The notes: generated by a model from the sequence alone, not told the origin. 64,000 bases of DNA from Aquibium sp. ELW1220 (GCF_030398385.1 NZ_JAOAOQ010000002.1:133162-197161), one strand, 5' to 3'; shown: positions 24,835 through 33,922, counted from the first letter of the stretch. A program made the numbers and translations.

Positions 24835-26319
24835 TCAGCCGGCCTGCTTTTCCATCGATTCGAGCGCGATGGCGAGGCGCGCCTCCTCGTTGTAGTAGCG
24901 GGCCCGGTCCCAGAAGCGCGGCCGGCCGACGCCCGTCGAAACGTGCTTGCCGAGCAGCTTGCCCTGCGCGTCCTCGCCCATGATGTTGTAGAGGACGATG
25001 TCCTGCGTGATGATCACGTCGCCTTCCATGCCGAGCACTTCGGTCACGTGCGTGATGCGCCGCGATCCGTCGCGCAGGCGCGCGGCCTGGATGATGATGT
25101 CGACCGATCCGACGATGATTTCACGTACCGTCCTCTGCGGCAGCGTGAAGCCGCCCATCGCGATCATCGATTCGATGCGGTTCAGGCACTCGCGCGGCGA
25201 GTTGGAGTGGATGGTTCCCATCGATCCGTCGTGACCGGTGTTCATGGCCTGGAGGAGGTCGAACACCTCAGGTCCGCGCACCTCGCCGACGATGATCCGC
25301 TCGGGACGCATGCGCAGGCAGTTCTTGACGAGGTCGGTCATGGTGATCTGCCCCTCGCCCTCCAGGTTGGGCGGGCGGGTTTCGAGGCGCACCACGTGCG
25401 GCTGCTGCAGCTGCAGCTCGGCGGAATCCTCGCAGGTGATGATGCGCTCGTCGCGGTCGATGTAGTTGGTCAGGCAGTTGAGCAGCGTCGTCTTGCCGGA
25501 GCCCGTGCCGCCGGAGATGACGACGTTGCAGCGCACCCGGCCGATGATCTTCAGCACTTCGGCGCCCTCGGGCGAGATCGCGCCGAACTTGACGAGCTGA
25601 TCGAGCGTCAGCTTGTCCTTCTTGAACTTGCGGATGGTCAGTGCCGCGCCGTCGATGGCAAGCGGCGGCGCGATGACGTTGACGCGCGAGCCGTCGGGCA
25701 GGCGCGCGTCGCAGATCGGGCTCGATTCGTCGACGCGCCGCCCGACCTGGCTGACGATGCGCTGGCAGATGTTGAGAAGCTGCTGGTTGTCGCGGAAACG
25801 GATGCCCGTCTGCTCCACCTTGCCCGCGACTTCGATGTAGACGTTCTTCGACCCGTTGACCATGATGTCGGCGATGTCGTCGCGCGCCAGCAGGGGTTCG
25901 AGCGGGCCGTAACCCAAGACGTCGTTGCAGATGTCCTCGAGCAACTCTTCCTGTTCCGAGATCGACATCGCGAAGTTCTTGATCGCGATGATGTCGTTGA
26001 CGATGTCGCGGATTTCCTCGCGCGCATTGTCCGGCTCGAGCTTGGCGAGCTGCGACAGGTCGATCGTGTCGATGAGCGCCGAGAAGACCTGGCTCTTGGT
26101 GTCGTAGTAGTTCTCGCCGCGTTCGCGCGGGGCGGCCGGCTTCTTCGCTTCCGGCGCCAGCGGCGGCGCCTCGACGTTGCGTCGGGCCGGCTCGCCATGC
26201 CTGCCCGCGGACGGGGCAGACGTCGGCTGGGCCGTCCGCTCCGCGACGGGCGACGTCGCGACGCCGCGGAACTCGGGCACCGTCCTGTTGCCGCCGTCGC
26301 TGCCTCTTTTTCCAAACAT
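24835..26319 (-). CDS. cpaF: Tad pilus assembly ATPase CpaF/TadA
   Basis: A 494-residue secretion ATPase. The first 90 residues are a low-complexity basic/proline linker, followed by the CpaF N-domain ([47 protein letters not shown]). The motor domain has Walker [15 protein letters not shown], Asp box [22 protein letters not shown], Walker [16 protein letters not shown] and the His box [23 protein letters not shown]. It drives polymerisation (and possibly retraction) of the Flp pilus. It lies between cpaE and tadB in one operon. Confidence 0.96.
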   Translation of the reverse strand: MFGKRGSDGGNRTVPEFRGVATSPVAERTAQPTSAPSAGRHGEPARRNVEAPPLAPEAKKPAAPRERGENYYDTKSQVFSALIDTIDLSQLAKLEPDNAREEIRDIVNDIIAIKNFAMSISEQEELLEDICNDVLGYGPLEPLLARDDIADIMVNGSKNVYIEVAGKVEQTGIRFRDNQQLLNICQRIVSQVGRRVDESSPICDARLPDGSRVNVIAPPLAIDGAALTIRKFKKDKLTLDQLVKFGAISPEGAEVLKIIGRVRCNVVISGGTGSGKTTLLNCLTNYIDRDERIITCEDSAELQLQQPHVVRLETRPPNLEGEGQITMTDLVKNCLRMRPERIIVGEVRGPEVFDLLQAMNTGHDGSMGTIHSNSPRECLNRIESMIAMGGFTLPQRTVREIIVGSVDIIIQAARLRDGSRRITHVTEVLGMEGDVIITQDIVLYNIMGEDAQGKLLGKHVSTGVGRPRFWDRARYYNEEARLAIALESMEKQAG

Positions 26320-26346
26320 GACCAGGATACCAGTTTCGGGTTCGAA

Positions 26347-27633
26347 CTACTTCTTCTTCGCTCTGAGCTTTTCCAGGATTCCCGTCAGACCCGGCTTGGC
26401 GCGTGCCTTGATTTCGGTACGACCGGTGATGACGTGCGCGATCTCCGTGATCGACCTCACGACCGCATGCTGTGCGTCCATCTCCGCCAGCATCCGCCCG
26501 TTGTTGGCGGCGTTTCCGAAGAACTGCGGCTCGAACGGGATGATCGCCAGTGGCGTCAGGCCAAGCGGCTCGGTGAAGTCGCTCGGCGAAATCTCCGGCC
26601 GCTTCGGCACGCCGGCCTGGTTGATGATCAGATGCGGCTGCTTGTCGTTCGGGCGCAGCTTGCGCAGCGTGTCCACGAGGTTCTTGGTGTTGCGCAGGTT
26701 GGCGAGTTCCGGCGTGGCCGTGATGATGACCTCGTCGGCCTCGACAAGCGTGTTGCGCGTCCAGCCGTTCCAGACGTGCGGGACGTCGAGCACGAGGAGC
26801 GGCGCGCTGCGCTGGGCGGTGTCGATGATCTGCGCAAAGGCATCCGGATCGAAGTCGTAGACGCGGTCGAGCGTCGACGGCGCCGCGAGCAGGGACAGGT
26901 GTTCGGCGCACTGCGCCAGCAGGCGGTCGAGATAGACCTCGTCGATGCGCTCGGGCGAAAACACCGCCTCGGCGATCCCCTGCGCCGGATCCTGGTCGAA
27001 GTTCATGTTGGCGGTGCCGAAAGGCAGGTCGAGGTCCGCCACGACCACTTCGGAACTGAAGGTGGTCGACATGGTCCAGGCGACATTGTGCGCGATGGTC
27101 GAGGAACCGACGCCGCCCTTCGCGCCGACGAAGGCGATGGTCTTGCCGAGCGGCTCGGACTCCGGATTGACGAAGATCTGCGAGATGTTGCCGATGATGT
27201 CGGCGAGCGACACCGGCGCGACGATGTATTCCGATATGCCGAACCGCAGGAGTTCGCGGTACAGCCATACGTCGTTGTAGTGGCCGACGATCACGACTTT
27301 CGTCGAAGGGTCGCAGACCTCGGCCAGTCGTTCCAGCGACTGCAGCAGGTCCTTCGGCTCCGCGCGCGATTCCAGGATGATCAGGTTGGGCGTCGGCGAG
27401 GTCGCATAATAGGCGAGCGCACCGTCCAGCCCGCCCATGGCGACGCGCACATGCGCTTTCGACATGCGCCTGTCTTCAGCGGCGCGTTCGATCGGCTTGG
27501 CGACACTTTCGGTCTCGCAGAAGGCGTGGATCGAGATCCGGGGTATCGGACGCAGGGCGTTGAGCTGCGCGATTTCCTCGGCGGTGGCCCCGCCGGCGCC
27601 TAACGGATCGGTATGGTAGGCAAGGTTGCTCAT
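26347..27633 (-). CDS. cpaE: pilus assembly localisation ATPase CpaE/TadZ
   Basis: A 428-residue protein with an atypical receiver-like N-terminal domain (NLIILESRAEPKDLLQSLERL, VVIVGHYNDVWLYRELLRFG) and a MinD/ParA-type ATPase domain. The deviant Walker A is AFVGAKGGVGSSTIAHNVAW, with Ser where Lys/Thr pairs differ from classic P-loops, and the switch region is VVVADLDLPFGTANMNFDQDP. CpaE/TadZ proteins place the Tad machine at the pole. The C-terminus is very basic (LEKLRAKKK). It lies between cpaD and cpaF with short gaps. Confidence 0.93.
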   Translation of the reverse strand: MSNLAYHTDPLGAGGATAEEIAQLNALRPIPRISIHAFCETESVAKPIERAAEDRRMSKAHVRVAMGGLDGALAYYATSPTPNLIILESRAEPKDLLQSLERLAEVCDPSTKVVIVGHYNDVWLYRELLRFGISEYIVAPVSLADIIGNISQIFVNPESEPLGKTIAFVGAKGGVGSSTIAHNVAWTMSTTFSSEVVVADLDLPFGTANMNFDQDPAQGIAEAVFSPERIDEVYLDRLLAQCAEHLSLLAAPSTLDRVYDFDPDAFAQIIDTAQRSAPLLVLDVPHVWNGWTRNTLVEADEVIITATPELANLRNTKNLVDTLRKLRPNDKQPHLIINQAGVPKRPEISPSDFTEPLGLTPLAIIPFEPQFFGNAANNGRMLAEMDAQHAVVRSITEIAHVITGRTEIKARAKPGLTGILEKLRAKKK

Positions 27634-27657
27634 CTCGTGCGGTCCCGTGCAGGCGGA

Positions 27658-28380
27658 TCAGTAGTCGACTTCTATGTTGTCCCGGAAGGTTCCGGTGACC
27701 TCACGCGCCTTGTACTCGTCGAGGGCGTCGCCCCGGTTCTCGGCGTCGATGTCGCCGGGCGCGCGGGGACCGAGCAGGTCGGCCGGGTTGGCCATCTGGG
27801 CCGCGAGGTTGTTCTGGTAGGCACAGCCGAAATTGGCGTAGTGCTTGTTGTCCGTCGTCTTCAGGATATCGTCTGGCCAGCGACCGCACTGCCCGGTGCT
27901 GGCCTTCATGCGCCGGTAGGAGACGCGGATCGGCGGGCTCGCGTCCGGTGCGCCGGCCTCGTACGGCATGGAAACCACGCGTCCACCGGGAATGCCGCGG
28001 CTCTGGATGTGACGGGCGATGTCGGCCGCAACCAGACCGGCGGCGACGGCGTTCGCGCTGCCCGACGGGTAGAGGATGGTGATCGGCGCGCCCGCGCTCT
28101 CGTCGTAATGCGCGATGTACCCGCTGAGCGCCGTGCGCTGGATTCGCGACATCGTGTTGTCGCCGACACCCACCGGCAGGTCGATCTTCTCTTCCTGCTC
28201 CGCGACGACGATGGGGTGGTTGGTACGGTAGTCGTCCGGGACCGAACCGACCGTGATGGAATCGCGCCGGGCGCAACCGGTCAGCACCGCCGCCGCGATG
28301 GCGGCCAGGAGGACCGCACGGGCGGCGGCGGCGCCGGGCCGTGCGGGGCCCGAATGATCATGGTACTGAGCGCTGCGCAT
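27658..28380 (-). CDS. cpaD: pilus assembly lipoprotein CpaD
   Basis: From the ATG at 28380 the product is 240 residues with a lipoprotein signal (AARAVLLAAIAAAVLTGCAR). The CpaD core contains DDYRTNHPIVVAEQEEKIDLPVG and the C-terminal NFGCAYQNNLAAQMANPADLLGPR, both hallmarks of Pilus_CpaD. The protein is an outer-membrane partner of the CpaC secretin. The start is 17 bases after the cpaC stop. Confidence 0.94.
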   Translation of the reverse strand: MRSAQYHDHSGPARPGAAAARAVLLAAIAAAVLTGCARRDSITVGSVPDDYRTNHPIVVAEQEEKIDLPVGVGDNTMSRIQRTALSGYIAHYDESAGAPITILYPSGSANAVAAGLVAADIARHIQSRGIPGGRVVSMPYEAGAPDASPPIRVSYRRMKASTGQCGRWPDDILKTTDNKHYANFGCAYQNNLAAQMANPADLLGPRAPGDIDAENRGDALDEYKAREVTGTFRDNIEVDY

Positions 28381-28397
28381 GAGGTCCGTCCCCCGGA

Positions 28398-29963
28398 TCA
28401 CTTGTAGATGAAGCCGACGACGCCGTGATATCGGCCGTTCGGCTTGTCCGTTTGCATGGTGCCGTAGACGCGGTTGACGCGGCCGAGGAAAATCCCGGCC
28501 CCATCGCTGGCGGCGTTGAAATTGTCGTCCGGGCGCGCGAGCTGCTGGCGGGCGACCGGCCGCGCGAGATAGGGCGTCACGATGATCACCAGTTCGGACT
28601 CGTTGCGCACGAAGTCGCGGCTGCGGAACAGCGTGCCCAGCACCGGGATCTTTGTCAGGCCGGGAATGCCGGTCGACACCTGTCGGATGTCGTCGCGGAC
28701 GAGACCCGCGATCATCATCGAGCCGCCGGACGGCAGCTCGACGGTGGTGTCGGCGAGCCGCTTGCGGATCGAGAGCATGTTGGTGCCGTTGTTCTTGCCG
28801 CCGGAGCCCATGGCGACGGAGCCCTCGGTGGTCGGTTCGGAGACCGAGGTGCGGATCTTGAGGCTGATGCGGCCGGGCGACAGGACGGTCGGCTGGAATT
28901 CGAGGCCGATGCCGTATTCGATCTTCTCGACGTCGTAGGTGATGGCGCCGGTATCGTCGTCGACATCCTGGCCGGTGACCAGATTGAACTCGCCGCCGAC
29001 CTTGAAGACGGCCTTCTCGCCCGAGATTGCCGTCAGCGTCGGCTCGGCGAGCGTCTTCATGACGCCAGCCTGCTCCATGGCGTTGAGGTAGGAGTTGAGG
29101 GTGGTCGAGCCGAGCGCGGCACCGACGTTGAGCTGGTAGTTCGACATCTGCTTGCCGAGGCCGGAGATGCCATCGGTGAAGGTGTTCCACGAGATCCCGT
29201 TGGAGGTGCCCGAGGTGATCATGTTGACGCCGAGCTGTTTCATCACGATGCGGCTGACTTCGGCCACCGTGACCTTGAGCGTCACTTGGTCCTCGCCGAT
29301 GATCTTCAGCAGGTTGATGATGGCGCTCGTCTGGCGTTCGGAATCGGGATTGTCGATGTCGACGCCGCCGCCATCGGTGGGCGCGGCGGCGGTCTGTGCG
29401 TACTGGCCGGTGGTCGCTTCGCCACCGGTGACGAAGGCCTTTGCCAGCTGGACGGCGCGCGCGGCATCGAGCGGCGTTTCGACCGTCCCGGACAGCACGA
29501 CGTTGTCGTTGAGAAGCTCGACCTTGATGTCGGAGTTGGGCACGAACCGTTCGAGGTATTCCTCGAGACCGGCCACGTCGCGCTCGATCGCGAGATCCAG
29601 GTTGGCGATCTGCTCGCCATTGGCGCCGAAGACGAAGATGTTGGTCTCGCCGACCTGCTTGCCGAAGAGATAGATCCGGCGTGCCGTGCGAGTCACGGCG
29701 TCGGCGACCGACGGGTTGGCGACCAGGATGTCGTAGGCGTCCTGCGGCAGGTCGATGACCAGCGACTTGTTGAGGCCGAGCTTGACCCGCTGGGCGCCGG
29801 CCGTCGAGCGGACGCTCGTGTTGCCGGCCTCGGCAGGCGCGATCGCGGCGGGTGCCAGCAAGGATCCGGAGATGGCGGTCGCGGCGAACACGGTCGCGGC
29901 GAACCTTGAAAGCGGACGAACCCGGCTTTCGGTGGGGCACTTGTTCCCGTCAAGCGACGTCAT
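28398..29963 (-). CDS. cpaC: Tad/Flp pilus outer-membrane secretin
   Basis: A 521-residue secretin. After a signal sequence (FAATVFAATAISGSLLAPAAIAPAEA) come the pilus N-terminal domain (GLNKSLVIDLPQDAYDILVANPSVADAV), a BON-like domain (DVAGLEEYLERFVPNSDIKVELLNDNVVLSG) and the secretin core with MKTLAEPTLTAISGEKAVFKVGGEF and the VPVLG-type gate TKIPVLGTLFRSRDFVRNESELVIIVTPYLARP. It forms the outer-membrane pore of the pilus. Its ATG overlaps the cpaB stop by four bases. Confidence 0.95.
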   Translation of the reverse strand: MTSLDGNKCPTESRVRPLSRFAATVFAATAISGSLLAPAAIAPAEAGNTSVRSTAGAQRVKLGLNKSLVIDLPQDAYDILVANPSVADAVTRTARRIYLFGKQVGETNIFVFGANGEQIANLDLAIERDVAGLEEYLERFVPNSDIKVELLNDNVVLSGTVETPLDAARAVQLAKAFVTGGEATTGQYAQTAAAPTDGGGVDIDNPDSERQTSAIINLLKIIGEDQVTLKVTVAEVSRIVMKQLGVNMITSGTSNGISWNTFTDGISGLGKQMSNYQLNVGAALGSTTLNSYLNAMEQAGVMKTLAEPTLTAISGEKAVFKVGGEFNLVTGQDVDDDTGAITYDVEKIEYGIGLEFQPTVLSPGRISLKIRTSVSEPTTEGSVAMGSGGKNNGTNMLSIRKRLADTTVELPSGGSMMIAGLVRDDIRQVSTGIPGLTKIPVLGTLFRSRDFVRNESELVIIVTPYLARPVARQQLARPDDNFNAASDGAGIFLGRVNRVYGTMQTDKPNGRYHGVVGFIYK

Positions 29964-30769
29964 TTGCGCGCTCCAACTTCCGTGACTTCTCCCGACCGGA
30001 TGAGGCGGACGGTGCCCCTTCGGCCGTTGCCTGAAACCAGATAGTCCGCATCTTCGGACGCCGGTTCCTGCGCATCGGTGATCGACCGCAAGGCCAGCGT
30101 CAGGCGGTCGGCCATCTGCTGGGCGACGGTGATGATCTCGGACTGCTGCGGCGTGAGTTCGAGCGTGGCCGTTTCGCCCACCTTCACGCGCTTGCCTTCC
30201 TCGTTTTCCTGAATCATCTGGTCGATGGCGAGCACGCGGATGTTCTTCAGGATCGTCTCGGTCACGAAGCCCTGCGACGAGCCGTTCTCGGCGCGCCGGG
30301 TCATGATCACGTCGACATAGTCATTGGGCAGGATGAAACCGCCGGCCGACGTGTCGGCCGAGATCTGCGTCGCCACGGCCCGCTTGCCGGAGGGGAGGAT
30401 CGACGACATGAAGCTCTGGCCCTGACCGATCAGCTTCGAGCGCCGGACCGGCTCGCCTTTGTACATGGTGAGGCGGGCGACCGAACCTTTCAGGAGTTCC
30501 ATCGCGTCGGCTTCCTGATTGCGGAGGATGTAACCTTCCGTCACGGCCGCTTCCGGCCAGGACTGCCACTGCATCTGCGTCTCGAGCGGCTGCCCGGCAG
30601 GCACGTCCTCTGACAGGATCAGGACTTCCGTCAGGGGGATGGAGGGCTTCACGGGCGCTGCCGCGACGATTTCCGCCGGCGGCTTGGTGGCCATGTTCTT
30701 GGCGATGTACCCGGCGCCGCCTGCGGCGACTGCCGCGACGCCCAGTACGATCAAGCGTGATGTGTTCAT
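29960..30769 (-). CDS. cpaB: Flp pilus assembly protein CpaB
   Basis: A 269-residue protein: a single N-terminal membrane anchor (MNTSRLIVLGVAAVAAGGAGYIA), then the SAF/RcpC domain (VLILSEDVPAGQPLETQMQWQSWP, GSVARLTMYKGEPVRRSKLI, GGFILPNDYVDVIMTRR) and a C-terminal ATLELTPQQSEIITVAQQMADRLTLALRSI. CpaB is a periplasmic scaffold linked to the secretin. It heads the seven-gene minus-strand operon and has a CtrA-like box 60 bases upstream. Confidence 0.94.
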   Translation of the reverse strand: MNTSRLIVLGVAAVAAGGAGYIAKNMATKPPAEIVAAAPVKPSIPLTEVLILSEDVPAGQPLETQMQWQSWPEAAVTEGYILRNQEADAMELLKGSVARLTMYKGEPVRRSKLIGQGQSFMSSILPSGKRAVATQISADTSAGGFILPNDYVDVIMTRRAENGSSQGFVTETILKNIRVLAIDQMIQENEEGKRVKVGETATLELTPQQSEIITVAQQMADRLTLALRSITDAQEPASEDADYLVSGNGRRGTVRLIRSGEVTEVGARK

Positions 30770-30828
30770 CGACCCGCACCTCTACCCGGCGAATGTGTTC
30801 ACCGGACCCGACAATGGGGGTGCAATCG

Positions 30829-30843
30829 TCAAATTACGGTTAA
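30829..30843 (-). promoter_or_regulatory. CtrA-like box upstream of cpaB
   Basis: On the minus strand this reads TTAACCGTAATTTGA, that is TTAA-N7-TTGA, one mismatch from the CtrA consensus TTAA-N7-TTAA. It ends 59 bases before the cpaB ATG. The intergenic gap (144 bases) between cpaB and cpaA holds no other gene. Confidence 0.5.
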
Positions 30844-30913
30844 TGGAATGCTTACGGTCGTCCTTAATGACGGGTTTATAGCCCCGGACAAGCCGTATCC
30901 GCTAACACGGACG

Positions 30914-31435
30914 CTAGCTGCCCGCCATGCGGGCGAAGGCCCAGACAGCGAGCGGTGACCCCGGGAAGGCCGCGAACCCGCCGATGGCCAGGGCTACTCC
31001 GTAAGGAATGCCGACCGACGTGTCGGCGACGTTGCGCAGCAGCAGATTGTTCCCAGCATAATGGCGAAGCGGCGAATTCCTGAACATCAGGATGGCGATC
31101 GTCAGAACTCCTCCGAATGCGGCGGACAGGACGACGTAGGTCGCGAGCGGCATGCCGAGGCCCATCCAGAGCGCGGTCGCCGCGAGCAGCTTGGCGTCGC
31201 CGCCACCCATGCCGCCGATCGCGAAAAGCCCGAAAGTAACGGCGAGCACCACGGCCATCGCCGCGAAGTGCAGGCCGTAGGTCTGCCAGTCCATGCCGGT
31301 CAGCGGCGCGATGATCGCGAAGCTCGCCACAAGTATGAGCGAAACGCGATTGGCGATGGTCATCGACAGGAGATCCGACACCGCCGCGAAGGCAAGGCAG
31401 AGCGGAAAGACGACGAAGATGGCGGCTTCGAGCAT
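30914..31435 (-). CDS. cpaA: prepilin peptidase CpaA (A24 family)
   Basis: From the ATG at 31435 (AGAAGGAA ribosome site) the protein has 173 residues with about six membrane helices, the size of stand-alone Flp prepilin peptidases that lack the methyltransferase half. The two catalytic aspartates lie in FAAVSDLLSMTIANR and in the GxGD motif GGMGGGDAKLLAATALW. It cleaves the Flp prepilin and TadE-type pseudopilins after Gly. It is separated from flp by a terminator and from cpaB by a promoter-like gap, so it is probably its own transcription unit. Confidence 0.93.
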   Translation of the reverse strand: MLEAAIFVVFPLCLAFAAVSDLLSMTIANRVSLILVASFAIIAPLTGMDWQTYGLHFAAMAVVLAVTFGLFAIGGMGGGDAKLLAATALWMGLGMPLATYVVLSAAFGGVLTIAILMFRNSPLRHYAGNNLLLRNVADTSVGIPYGVALAIGGFAAFPGSPLAVWAFARMAGS

Positions 31436-31518
31436 GTCTGTTCGTTCCTTCTGACCGTCCAGGGACGCTGTTAACTTACGATCCAATAGTGAACAATGAT
31501 CAAGCCGTCCCAGGAATG

Positions 31519-31552
31519 GAAAAAGGGCCGCTCCTTTCGGGAGCGGCCCTTC
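31519..31552 (-). terminator. rho-independent terminator after flp
   Basis: On the minus strand, a 12-base perfect stem (AAGGGCCGCTCC with GGAGCGGCCCTT, loop CGAAA) is followed by TTTC. It lies 32 bases past the flp stop. It would let the abundant pilin transcript end before cpaA. Confidence 0.85.
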
Positions 31553-31582
31553 CTGCGAAACCGCCTGAATGCGGATCGGCAA

Positions 31583-31759
31583 TTAGTCGCCGGCACCGTC
31601 GACTGCGCCGGAGATTTCGGTGAACTTCGCGTCGAGGCTGGTGCCGAGGGCACCGGCGCCGGCCATGATGGCGACGGCGACAAGGGCGGCGATGAGGCCG
31701 TACTCGATGGCGGTCGCGCCAGATTCATTCTTCAGGAAGCGTGCAAAAAGCTTGGACAT
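31583..31759 (-). CDS. flp: Flp-type major pilin
   Basis: A 58-residue prepilin, MSKLFARFLKNESG then ATAIEYGLIAALVAVAIM. The leader is short and basic and ends in Gly14. The mature protein would start ATAIEY with the conserved Glu5-Tyr6 pair, followed by one hydrophobic helix and a small acidic tail ending DGAGD. This is the classic type IVb Flp pilin. It is made in bulk and polymerised by the surrounding cpa/tad gene products. It has its own terminator and a 300-base upstream region with a CtrA half-site, so it is probably monocistronic. Being so short, it is easily missed in gene calling. Confidence 0.95.
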   Translation of the reverse strand: MSKLFARFLKNESGATAIEYGLIAALVAVAIMAGAGALGTSLDAKFTEISGAVDGAGD

Positions 31760-31902
31760 TCGAGAGCTCCTACTCCACGTGTTTACAGCGAACCGTCAAC
31801 GTTCTTGCCGTGTTGATCGGATGTCCCAACAATAGGAGGGAGGCATTTCGATCGGCTTAAGAAACAGAATTACCGGTTTCCTAATCTCGCCGATGGGTGG
31901 GA

Positions 31903-31910
31903 ATGGTTAA
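31903..31910 (-). promoter_or_regulatory. CtrA half-site upstream of flp
   Basis: The minus strand reads TTAACCAT, the exact 8-base half-site known for CtrA in alphaproteobacteria, 144 bases before the flp ATG. The 317-base gap between flp (31759) and the next gene (32077) holds the divergent promoters of both and no other gene that I can see. Confidence 0.4.
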
Positions 31911-32013
31911 TGCCCGGCGAATGACGCAATCTCCGGACGGCGTACATCGGTCTCGTCCGTTTATTGAAGCGCGCGCGCGATGAGACGTCTGCGCCGCCCT
32001 GCCGGTCGCAGCC

Positions 32014-32028
32014 TTAACCGCACATTCA
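32014..32028 (+). promoter_or_regulatory. CtrA-like box upstream of the secretin-N-like gene
   Basis: TTAACCGCACATTCA is TTAA-N7-TTCA, one mismatch from the CtrA full site. It ends 48 bases before the ATG at 32077. It shares the leading TTAACC with the boxes before tadD, cpaB and flp. Confidence 0.45.
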
Positions 32029-32076
32029 CCAATCGGCTTCATGATCCGCTAATCATCCTCTGGTCGGAGTTCTTCC

Positions 32077-32508
32077 ATGGCGCGGACATTCTTGCTTTCG
32101 CTCGGCGCAGCGGCCGCCTGCATGGCGGCTGCGGCTTTCGCCGGAACGCCCGCCCGCGCGGAAGGCGGAATCCCGATCCTGATGAACGAGGCCAAGATCG
32201 TGAAGCTGGCGAGGCCCGCCGACACGATCGTCGTGGGTAATCCCGACATCGCGGATGCCTCGGTCCAGGACGCGACGACCATCATCCTCACGGGCAAGGG
32301 CTTCGGCGTTACCAACCTGGTCGTGATGGACGAGACCGGTGCGCCGATCGTCGACGAACAGATCTTCGTCAGCAGGCAGGACGCGCGGTCGGTGCGCATC
32401 TACCGCCGCTCCGAGGTGCAGACGCTGTCGTGCACGCCCTACTGCGAGGGCGCCTACAAGAGCGAGGCGGAGCGAACCTCCGAAGCCGAGATGAACGTCA
32501 GCCGCTGA
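32077..32508 (+). CDS. secreted pilus-formation N-terminal domain protein
   Basis: A 143-residue protein with a Sec signal (FLLSLGAAAACMAAAAFAGTPARA) followed by one domain: PILMNEAKIVKLARPADTIVVGNPDIADASV, then GFGVTNLVVMDETGAPIVDEQIFV. This is the same T2SS/T3SS pilus N-terminal fold found at the start of CpaC, here as a stand-alone periplasmic protein. Such small genes often accompany tad loci in rhizobia. Two Cys (SCTPYC) near the C-terminus could form a disulfide. It probably helps the secretin channel; this is inference. It starts a plus-strand run with two TadE-like genes. Confidence 0.8.
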   Translation: MARTFLLSLGAAAACMAAAAFAGTPARAEGGIPILMNEAKIVKLARPADTIVVGNPDIADASVQDATTIILTGKGFGVTNLVVMDETGAPIVDEQIFVSRQDARSVRIYRRSEVQTLSCTPYCEGAYKSEAERTSEAEMNVSR

Positions 32509-32666
32509 GCGACCCGCCGACCGGCAAGGAGCCGCGGACAACCCGGGGCAGACCGGTGAACAAATCGTTGACGGCGCTGGTACAAGTCGAGGTTTCCGAA
32601 GAACGGGAAGTCAACGGCCCTGCGATAACGTCATGGCCGACTGCACAGGGGCAGCAGGATCGTGTC

Positions 32667-33245
32667 ATGAGCAAGTGGATTTCCTTTCGCAGGGCAAAGC
32701 CTGACGCCAGGGTAGGCGAGCGGCACCTGGTGCGCTTCGCCCGCGACGAGAACGGTGCGCTGGCGATCGAATTCGTCGCGCTGGCCCTGCCGTTCTCCAT
32801 GCTGGTATTCGCGATCCTCGAAAGCAGCATCTCCTTCGCCGGTCAGCAGGTTCTCGTGAACACGGCCGACAGCATCGCCAGGCAGTTCCGCACCGGGCAG
32901 CTCAAGCCCGCCGATATGAACGAGACCAAGCTCAGGAACCTGATCTGCGCGGATCTCAAGATCATCGTCGCTTCGGGGTGTCCGGGGCTGGAGATCGACC
33001 TGCGCCAGTTCGACACCTTCGAGGAGGCCGCCAAACTCCGGATCAAATACACCGCCGGCGGCGACATCGACACCACCGACTTCACAGTCGATCCGGGACC
33101 TTCCCTCAGCAAGAACACCCTGCGCATCTTCTACCGCTGGCCGGTGATGACCGACGTGATGCGCAAGTCGATGTCGAACATCGGCGACGGCTACACGCTG
33201 CAGTTCGCGACGGCCACGTGGCAGAACGAGCCTTTCGATGACTGA
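32667..33245 (+). CDS. TadE-like minor pilin/pseudopilin
   Basis: From the ATG at 32667 the product is 192 residues. The start has a basic leader, then the TadE/F motif RDENGALAIEFVALALPFSML: a Gly-Ala cleavage-like site followed by Glu and a hydrophobic helix. The rest is a globular periplasmic domain with two Cys (ICADLKIIVASGCPG). TadE-type pseudopilins are processed by CpaA and act in pilus initiation. Its stop overlaps the next start by eight bases. The upstream in-frame codons back to 32430 overlap the previous gene and look non-coding. Confidence 0.85.
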   Translation: MSKWISFRRAKPDARVGERHLVRFARDENGALAIEFVALALPFSMLVFAILESSISFAGQQVLVNTADSIARQFRTGQLKPADMNETKLRNLICADLKIIVASGCPGLEIDLRQFDTFEEAAKLRIKYTAGGDIDTTDFTVDPGPSLSKNTLRIFYRWPVMTDVMRKSMSNIGDGYTLQFATATWQNEPFDD

Positions 33246-33915
33246 GACCACATCCATGACGATCAAGAACGATGGAACGCATCCGAACGATCCGATGCCG
33301 GCACGACCGACGGGGATCCTGAGCCGTATCCGCTCGCATCTGGCCAGGCTCGGTCGCGACCGCGGCGGCGTTGCCGCGATCGAATTCGCCTTCGTCGCCC
33401 CAGTGCTCCTGGTGACCTACTTCATGACGATGGAGGTGTCCCAGGGGCTGGAAGTGAGCAAGAAGACCGGGCGCATCGCGATCATCGTCGGGGACCTCGT
33501 CACCCAGCAGCAATCCCTCAACAAGGCGGATCTGGACGCGATCATGCGGATCGGCGAGGCCGTGATCCAGCCCTACAACCGCAGCAAGCCGTCGATCTAC
33601 GTCACCGCGATCGAGATCACCAACGAAGACACGCCGAAGGCCAAGGTGGCCTGGTCACGAAAGCTGGTGAATGGCGCGGCCAACAATTACCTGTCCGTGG
33701 GTTCGACCATCACGACGGTGCCCGATGAGCTCATGATCGCGGGCTCCTTCCTCATACGCGCCGAGTCCTCTCTCGAATACACGCCGGTCGTGGTCTGGAG
33801 CGCGGGTGACGAAGCGGCCTTCGGCATGGCCTCGGCCTTCGACAAGCTCGACATGAGCGACCGGTACTACCTGCGCCCGCGCATGAGCCAGAAGGTGGCC
33901 TGCAACGACTGCTGA
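33238..33915 (+). CDS. TadE/TadF-like minor pilin
   Basis: A 225-residue protein. After 40 polar residues comes RDRGGVAAIEFAFVAPVLLVTYFM, again a processed-pilin helix with Glu at +5, followed by a soluble domain (KKTGRIAIIVGDLVTQQQSLNKADLDAIM...). It ends with Cys-Asn-Asp-Cys. It overlaps the previous gene by eight bases, so the two pseudopilins are made together. A later start at 33256 would remove six residues. A TadG-type protein with a von Willebrand domain, the usual third member, is not in this window. Confidence 0.85.
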   Translation: MTETTSMTIKNDGTHPNDPMPARPTGILSRIRSHLARLGRDRGGVAAIEFAFVAPVLLVTYFMTMEVSQGLEVSKKTGRIAIIVGDLVTQQQSLNKADLDAIMRIGEAVIQPYNRSKPSIYVTAIEITNEDTPKAKVAWSRKLVNGAANNYLSVGSTITTVPDELMIAGSFLIRAESSLEYTPVVVWSAGDEAAFGMASAFDKLDMSDRYYLRPRMSQKVACNDC

Positions 33916-33922
33916 CCGTCGT

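Noticed and set aside
23875-27603. Very long open frame (1242 codons) on the plus strand opposite cpaF and cpaE
   Set aside because: Its product is rich in Arg, Asp, His and Val with no recognisable domain, as expected from the antisense of GC-rich genes. The minus strand carries full-length cpa genes.
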